From a virus: a DNA stretch of 40,794 nucleotides. The position numbers were made by a program, and so were the translations under genes. The stretch lies in IMG/VR virus record IMGVR_UViG_3300028393_000139, positions 1-40,794 of that record; one strand, 5' to 3'. The notes beneath the pieces were generated by a model. The model was not told where the DNA came from and did no database searches. It was given only the letters and a program-made list of their open reading frames with translations. Below are positions 37,165 through 40,794 of the stretch, in pieces. Within the stretch, counting starts at the first letter, position 1; every line of letters starts with the position of its first letter.

Positions 37165-37197
37165 AATAAAAAAACTCGCATTTGTTTTTACTGCGAG
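37165..37197 (-). promoter_or_regulatory. 5'-terminal hairpin with U-tract in the HTH leader
   Basis: Minus-strand CTCGCA (37192-37197) and TGCGAG (37175-37180) form a perfect stem followed by TTTTTTTATTTTAT. The predicted start site (about 37198) places it at the extreme 5' end of the mRNA. It could protect the transcript end, or act as an attenuator. Confidence 0.6.
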
Positions 37198-37204
37198 AAC
37201 ACAC

Positions 37205-37233
37205 ATCATAACATTATATATGCGTGTAGTCAA
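37205..37233 (-). promoter_or_regulatory. sigma70-type promoter TTGACT-N17-TATGAT for the HTH gene
   Basis: Minus-strand TTGACT (37228-37233) and TATGAT (37205-37210) spaced 17 nt. It lies between the methyltransferase-like gene and the HTH gene and is the clearest protein-gene promoter in the window. Confidence 0.8.
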
Positions 37234-37250
37234 TAGATATGTTGGTGAAC

Positions 37251-38819
37251 TTACGGTTTATAGAAAACAAATACCGGTTCGTATTTCAACCACATACCAT
37301 CCACCTTGCAAAAGTTCTTTGCTTTAGGTAGTCCTGTCTCCTCATCGATCCTGTTACCACCAGGCATCTGTGCCAGAGACATTTTTAGTTTCCCACGGTA
37401 TTGCATACCAAGAGATTCTAAAATCTTTTTGCTATCTTCTTCCAATGGTAACATATCACCACCAAAGACAGCATCGGCAATATTCCAAAGAAGATATCTG
37501 TCACTTCTTAACCACTCAACGGCAGTTTCCAAAGTTGGTCTTAGAAATCCTTCACGCCATTCTTCATACTGACCAAACTTCTTATATGACTGTTCTGGAT
37601 CTTCCGAATATGCTTCTTTTGCAAAATATGGAGGACTAGTAAATACTAGATCCAATTTGCCTTTATGTTTTTGGAAATTCTCATCAAATTGTATTACTTC
37701 TGATCCAAGTTGGTAGATTTCTGTGTCTGTGTGTTTTGATTCCCAGAGTCCGCCTCTGTTGATGTTCGCCCTGTAGAAGTCAGCAATTTCGTGATATTTT
37801 GTACGATTTGTCCCAGTACAATGATCGGTGTTAGGATCAGTACCAATATAAACCACATTACGGTTATCGCTGATAGACATAGCGCCAAGAAGCCGACCAC
37901 CCCACCCGCTAGAAGGATCGTAGATGCGGATAGTATCTTGTCCAATAAGATGTTCAGTGTATTTTTCATAAAGATATTTTGCAGTTAATGGTGGAAAATT
38001 TACAGCATATTGGCAGAATGAAACTCTGAATGCTTTTAGCCCTACAGGAAATAATTTCTGACCAAACTTGAATGGTCGAATATGATATGTTTCTGATTTT
38101 AAATAGTCAACATTGGTCTTACATTTATCTGGTATATTCAAACTTTCGATTTCATCTTTAGTCAAAGTCAGGTATACTTTGCCTTTCAGTTCTTCATTAT
38201 AACCAGTGTATGTTTTTTCTACATTGATTGGATTCAACCAATAGTCGTACTCATCTTTTTGACGAAACGATTCTTCAAATTGTTTTATCCATTCTACTGC
38301 TGAACTAGCAACAGGTAAACTACCATAAGTCGATTTATCATTTGATTTTATCGGGTTAGAATAATGATAGAAAGAATCACGCTTGAAATGACGAGTAGCA
38401 TAAGTAACGAATGTATCAAGGAGTTCATCTTTTGCAAAGTAATCGTAGATGGATTTACCATCATCTTTTTTAGTATAGTTGATACGAGTTTTCATCATGG
38501 TAGGAAACCATTGATTGACTGCATTACCAATAACACTAGTATTACGAATTACATCTTTCTCACCAGTCAGTTCATCTACAGTTTCAAACTTATAGACAGG
38601 AAAAGATTCCATCTGATTGAATTGATCGATAATATCATCTCTAGTATAACCAACACGAGGTGGTAAACCTTTGTTATCCCATAGATCAACAACAGTTTTA
38701 CGCAAGTCGATGACCCATTCTCTAAAGTCACCTTTACACATCCATAAAACTTCTTCAAATGTTTTATTGACTGGTGATTCTAATAACTCTCGATTCTTTT
38801 CATAGAAATAATTATCCAT
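37251..38819 (-). CDS. DNA methyltransferase-like protein (TSPPYF)
   Basis: 522 residues. Motif I-like IRIYDPSSGWGGRLLGAM, motif II-like VVYIGTDPN and motif IV LDLVFTSPPYFAKEAY place it among SPPY amino-methyltransferases. YLLWNIADAVFG and PVFVFYKP match the later structural motifs. The 300 N-terminal residues are unfamiliar. It shares its unusual SGWG(G/D)RL segment with the 18631-19899 protein, so the two are likely diverged paralogues. No restriction endonuclease partner is adjacent. It overlaps the oxygenase gene upstream by 8 nt. Confidence 0.75.
   Translation of the reverse strand: MDNYFYEKNRELLESPVNKTFEEVLWMCKGDFREWVIDLRKTVVDLWDNKGLPPRVGYTRDDIIDQFNQMESFPVYKFETVDELTGEKDVIRNTSVIGNAVNQWFPTMMKTRINYTKKDDGKSIYDYFAKDELLDTFVTYATRHFKRDSFYHYSNPIKSNDKSTYGSLPVASSAVEWIKQFEESFRQKDEYDYWLNPINVEKTYTGYNEELKGKVYLTLTKDEIESLNIPDKCKTNVDYLKSETYHIRPFKFGQKLFPVGLKAFRVSFCQYAVNFPPLTAKYLYEKYTEHLIGQDTIRIYDPSSGWGGRLLGAMSISDNRNVVYIGTDPNTDHCTGTNRTKYHEIADFYRANINRGGLWESKHTDTEIYQLGSEVIQFDENFQKHKGKLDLVFTSPPYFAKEAYSEDPEQSYKKFGQYEEWREGFLRPTLETAVEWLRSDRYLLWNIADAVFGGDMLPLEEDSKKILESLGMQYRGKLKMSLAQMPGGNRIDEETGLPKAKNFCKVDGMWLKYEPVFVFYKP
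37694..37969 (-). CDS. Possible overprinted membrane protein within the methyltransferase gene
   Basis: A 91-codon frame from ATG at 37969 predicts two membrane helices (about residues 15-35 and 37-58) followed by a polar Thr/Gln-rich tail. It lies across the conserved SGWGGRL motif region, and local GC is raised. No Shine-Dalgarno is seen, so translation is doubtful unless coupled. Confidence 0.2.
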   Translation of the reverse strand: MKNTLNILLDKILSASTILLAGGVVGFLALCLSAITVMWFILVLILTPIIVLGQIVQNITKLLTSTGRTSTEADSGNQNTQTQKSTNLDQK

Positions 38820-39903
38820 GTAATATCATATCCTTAATACTTTCTGTCACTTCAACATCAATAACCAAATGAATACGTTCTTCAGTACCACCATTAATTG
38901 CCTGATGCGGTTTACGAGTATCTAGAAACCAATACTCTCCAACTTTCATATTATCAGTTCTTGCATCACCTGTCAAGTCCCACACGGTAAACTTAACATC
39001 TGGATTAGTTTTAATTGGAAAATGAATACGTGCCAATTTACCTAGTGTGCCACCTGAATCTGGATCAACTTGATCGGTATGTCTTTCTAATTCACCGCCA
39101 CCAGGAGTAAGACGCATAAAACGGATGCGATGCATGTTCCCATCAAAGTCTCTGAGTAGTTCATCAACTTCTGGAAATTGATTGCGAAGGACTGTATCTT
39201 GTAAATAAGATTCTTCATCTTTATGTTCCTCTTTCCACTTCTTACTCATTTCAATAGGTTTTTCAATACGAGATATATCTGAATAATACCCACGCAATGA
39301 AAGTGCAGACCATGCATTCTTTTTATTGTAGTTACTATAGTGATTTTTAAAATTTAGATTGAGTGTGGTCAACTTAGTATTGATACTTTCAATCAGATCA
39401 ATATTACATATGCCAACTTGTTTTAATCCAATATGCTCAACTGAATCAATATACGGATGAGTTCTTTCGCCTTTAAAATAAATGGCATAGATTTCACCAA
39501 ACGTAGTTATTTTGCTACCAACATATCTAAAATATTTGTTGAGATATTTTTTTGTTTCTTTATCTTCTGCCCAGCAATAACTCCAAACATTACCACCGCA
39601 ATTAAAAAGAACCTTCTCAATGAAGTCTGGTGTTCCTCTTAATTTTGTAATGATCTTGTCGCCAGGTAGTTTGTAACCAATTTCTACATTTTGATATAAT
39701 GTGATTGGTGATGTTACTTTTGCTTCTGTGATAACATAACTGCCTTCATCTTCTAAGATGAGTTTGCCTTCATGCAAGTCGGCAGCAATATTGTTTTTCT
39801 TGTATTCTGCAAATGGTGAAAGTGAAAACTTGTTGTAGTCACTATAAAGTGCTTCAATTGATTTTAGATAGTCCAGTTCGTAACCTTGTTGCCAATCTTT
39901 CAT
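38812..39903 (-). CDS. Acetyltransferase-like domain fused to 2OG-Fe(II) oxygenase
   Basis: 363 residues from ATG at 39903, behind AAAGGAAAAAAT and inside the end of the deformylase gene. The N-terminal half (VWSYCWAEDKETKKYLNKYF, TTFGEIYAIYF) resembles a GNAT domain. The C-terminal half has the oxygenase facial triad: LERHTDQVD (H-x-D) and KPHQAINGG (distal His), with ERIHLVIDVEV carrying the 2OG-binding Arg. The type resembles Asp/Asn beta-hydroxylases. Marine T4-like phages often encode 2OG oxygenases of unknown substrate. Confidence 0.75.
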   Translation of the reverse strand: MKDWQQGYELDYLKSIEALYSDYNKFSLSPFAEYKKNNIAADLHEGKLILEDEGSYVITEAKVTSPITLYQNVEIGYKLPGDKIITKLRGTPDFIEKVLFNCGGNVWSYCWAEDKETKKYLNKYFRYVGSKITTFGEIYAIYFKGERTHPYIDSVEHIGLKQVGICNIDLIESINTKLTTLNLNFKNHYSNYNKKNAWSALSLRGYYSDISRIEKPIEMSKKWKEEHKDEESYLQDTVLRNQFPEVDELLRDFDGNMHRIRFMRLTPGGGELERHTDQVDPDSGGTLGKLARIHFPIKTNPDVKFTVWDLTGDARTDNMKVGEYWFLDTRKPHQAINGGTEERIHLVIDVEVTESIKDMILHG

Positions 39904-40459
39904 ATTTTTTCCTTTTCTTTTCTGCCATCTGCATCGAAACTGGACCAACTTTGCTAGTATACACGATACCATTCATGTGGTCAAGCTCATGCAAGAAACA
40001 ACGTGCAGTTAATCCGGTAAGAGTTGTTGTTCTTGATATGCCATTAAAGTCTTTGTATTCTACTGTGAGACTATCTGGTCTGCTTATATTTAGGAATAAA
40101 TTTGGAAAAGAAAGGCAACCTTCTTCCATCTTCACCATATTTTCTGATATGGTAACAATTTTTGGATTGAAGAATGCAACGTATTCATCATTCGCACCAA
40201 TTACAAATACTTTGTATGGTAGACCACATTGATTTGCAGATAGACCAATACCATTATATTTCTTACATGTTTCTACAAGATTACTTGCAAGAGTATTTGG
40301 ATTGATTGGTGGATTAGTAAAATCAAAATCAATGATTGGTGTAGTCAGAATTGGATCTGAACTCTTAACTAAGTTATAGATAGTGAATGTTGGTTCGACT
40401 CTAACCGATTCTCTCATCCAACTTTCAGTATCAAATGTAATTACGTCACTATTACTCAT
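39854..40459 (-). CDS. def: Peptide deformylase
   Basis: 201 residues. All three motifs are present: GIGLSANQCG (70-79), EGCLSFP (C115 metal ligand) and FLHELDHMNG (H157, E158, H161). It removes the N-formyl group from nascent proteins. Phage deformylases are known in marine T4-like phages. A 20-residue N-terminal extension precedes the conserved domain. It overlaps gene 46 by ATGA. Confidence 0.93.
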   Translation of the reverse strand: MSNSDVITFDTESWMRESVRVEPTFTIYNLVKSSDPILTTPIIDFDFTNPPINPNTLASNLVETCKKYNGIGLSANQCGLPYKVFVIGANDEYVAFFNPKIVTISENMVKMEEGCLSFPNLFLNISRPDSLTVEYKDFNGISRTTTLTGLTARCFLHELDHMNGIVYTSKVGPVSMQMAEKKRKKYERLATRLRTGLSKIN

Positions 40460-40794
40460 TTTGCTATCCTTGAAAAATTATTCTTTTTCTCAAACCGAAT
40501 TACCGATCTAAATTTATCGAATAACTGGTCACCTTTATGACTAATAACGAACACGTTGGTATCGTTATCTAGACTATGCAACAATTTTAAAAACTCATCC
40601 GTACCTACTGTATCTAGGCTGCTATCAAATACTTCATCTAAAATAAGCAGATTCGTGTTTGTTGAATTCTTTAATTTTGCTATTTGACGCCATGTAAACA
40701 ATAGTGCCAAATCGATACGCATCTTTTCACCTTCAGAGAAACTATCATATGAGAATTCATCTCTGTGTCTACTCTTAATAATTTCTTCAAAATT
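40456..40794 (-). CDS. 46: Recombination endonuclease subunit gp46 (SbcC/Rad50-like), C-terminal part
   Basis: The frame is open to the window edge without a start, giving the last 112 residues. SFSEGEKMRIDLALLFTWRQ is the ABC signature plus following helix as in T4 gp46. LLILDEVFDSSLDTVG carries Walker B and the D-loop, and VFVISHKGD the switch His. With gp47 it forms the Mre11-Rad50-type nuclease that resects DNA ends for recombination-dependent replication. Confidence 0.95.
   Translation of the reverse strand, partial: NFEEIIKSRHRDEFSYDSFSEGEKMRIDLALLFTWRQIAKLKNSTNTNLLILDEVFDSSLDTVGTDEFLKLLHSLDNDTNVFVISHKGDQLFDKFRSVIRFEKKNNFSRIAK

Noticed and set aside
1-40794. CRISPR array, insertion sequence, integrase or attachment site
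   Set aside because: No regularly spaced repeats, transposase, tyrosine or serine integrase, or duplicated tRNA end suggesting att sites was seen.

Overview
This AT-rich window comes from a tailed phage of the T4-like (Tevenvirinae/cyanophage/pelagiphage) superfamily. Every convincing gene lies on the minus strand, so transcription runs from high to low coordinates. The T4 core genes make the assignment safe: gene 46 (C-terminal part), gene 45 clamp, genes 44 and 62 clamp loader, regA, gene 43 polymerase, uvsX, gene 41 helicase and a gp1-like dNMP kinase. The order 46, 45, 44, 62, regA, hsp20, 43, uvsX, 41 is the order I know from marine T4-like phages. No photosynthesis genes, integrase, CRISPR array or insertion sequence is visible, and the sequence does not identify the host.

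Layout in transcription order. (1) 40794-32142: recombination and replication block with gp46, peptide deformylase, a 2OG-Fe(II) oxygenase fused to an acetyltransferase-like domain, a DNA methyltransferase-like protein, a small HTH protein with its own promoter and terminator, a glycosyltransferase, dNMP kinase, clamp, DsbA-like protein, clamp loader and RegA. (2) 32141-26460: chaperone, nucleotide-metabolism and RNA block with Hsp20 behind a long structured leader, a phosphoesterase, MazG-like and dCMP deaminase genes, a SprT-like protease, nine tRNA genes, three apparent noncoding RNA regions with sigma70-type promoters or terminators, a GroES/gp31-like co-chaperonin and a secreted small protein. 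(3) 26456-16537: gp43, a coiled-coil membrane protein, UvsX, gp41, a second methyltransferase-like protein and unknowns. (4) 16532-9967: an eight-gene glycan cassette of glycosyltransferases, a HAD-nucleotidyltransferase fusion, an FkbM methyltransferase and a GDPD-like protein. (5) 9894-1: a morphogenesis-linked block of Lys/Glu/His-rich proteins plus a virion structural protein.

The most interesting region is (5). Several proteins begin with a segment closely resembling, as I recall it, the T4 internal-protein capsid targeting sequence (MKTFKQFINE, MKSFKQFVNE, MLSFRTFLRE, MKKFLEKIEE), each ending in a site close to the gp21 protease consensus (I/L)-x-E. The same consensus recurs inside the large proteins as an EEVELDE/EQIDE module. 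Two of these proteins are apparent enzymes: a nucleotidyltransferase-P-loop kinase fusion with NadR-like architecture, and a protein with the KxDG nucleotidyltransferase motifs of polynucleotide ligases. I infer a set of capsid-packaged, co-ejected effectors comparable to T4 IPs and Alt.

The second interesting area is 27800-28880 and 31960-32140. Consensus promoters face noncoding, hairpin-rich segments among the tRNAs, and two of these segments share a 22-nt motif (17 identical positions), one of them in the leader of the Hsp20 gene. Several translation starts share an ATGGAGA(A) leader, including genes 44 and 45, which could be a RegA operator.
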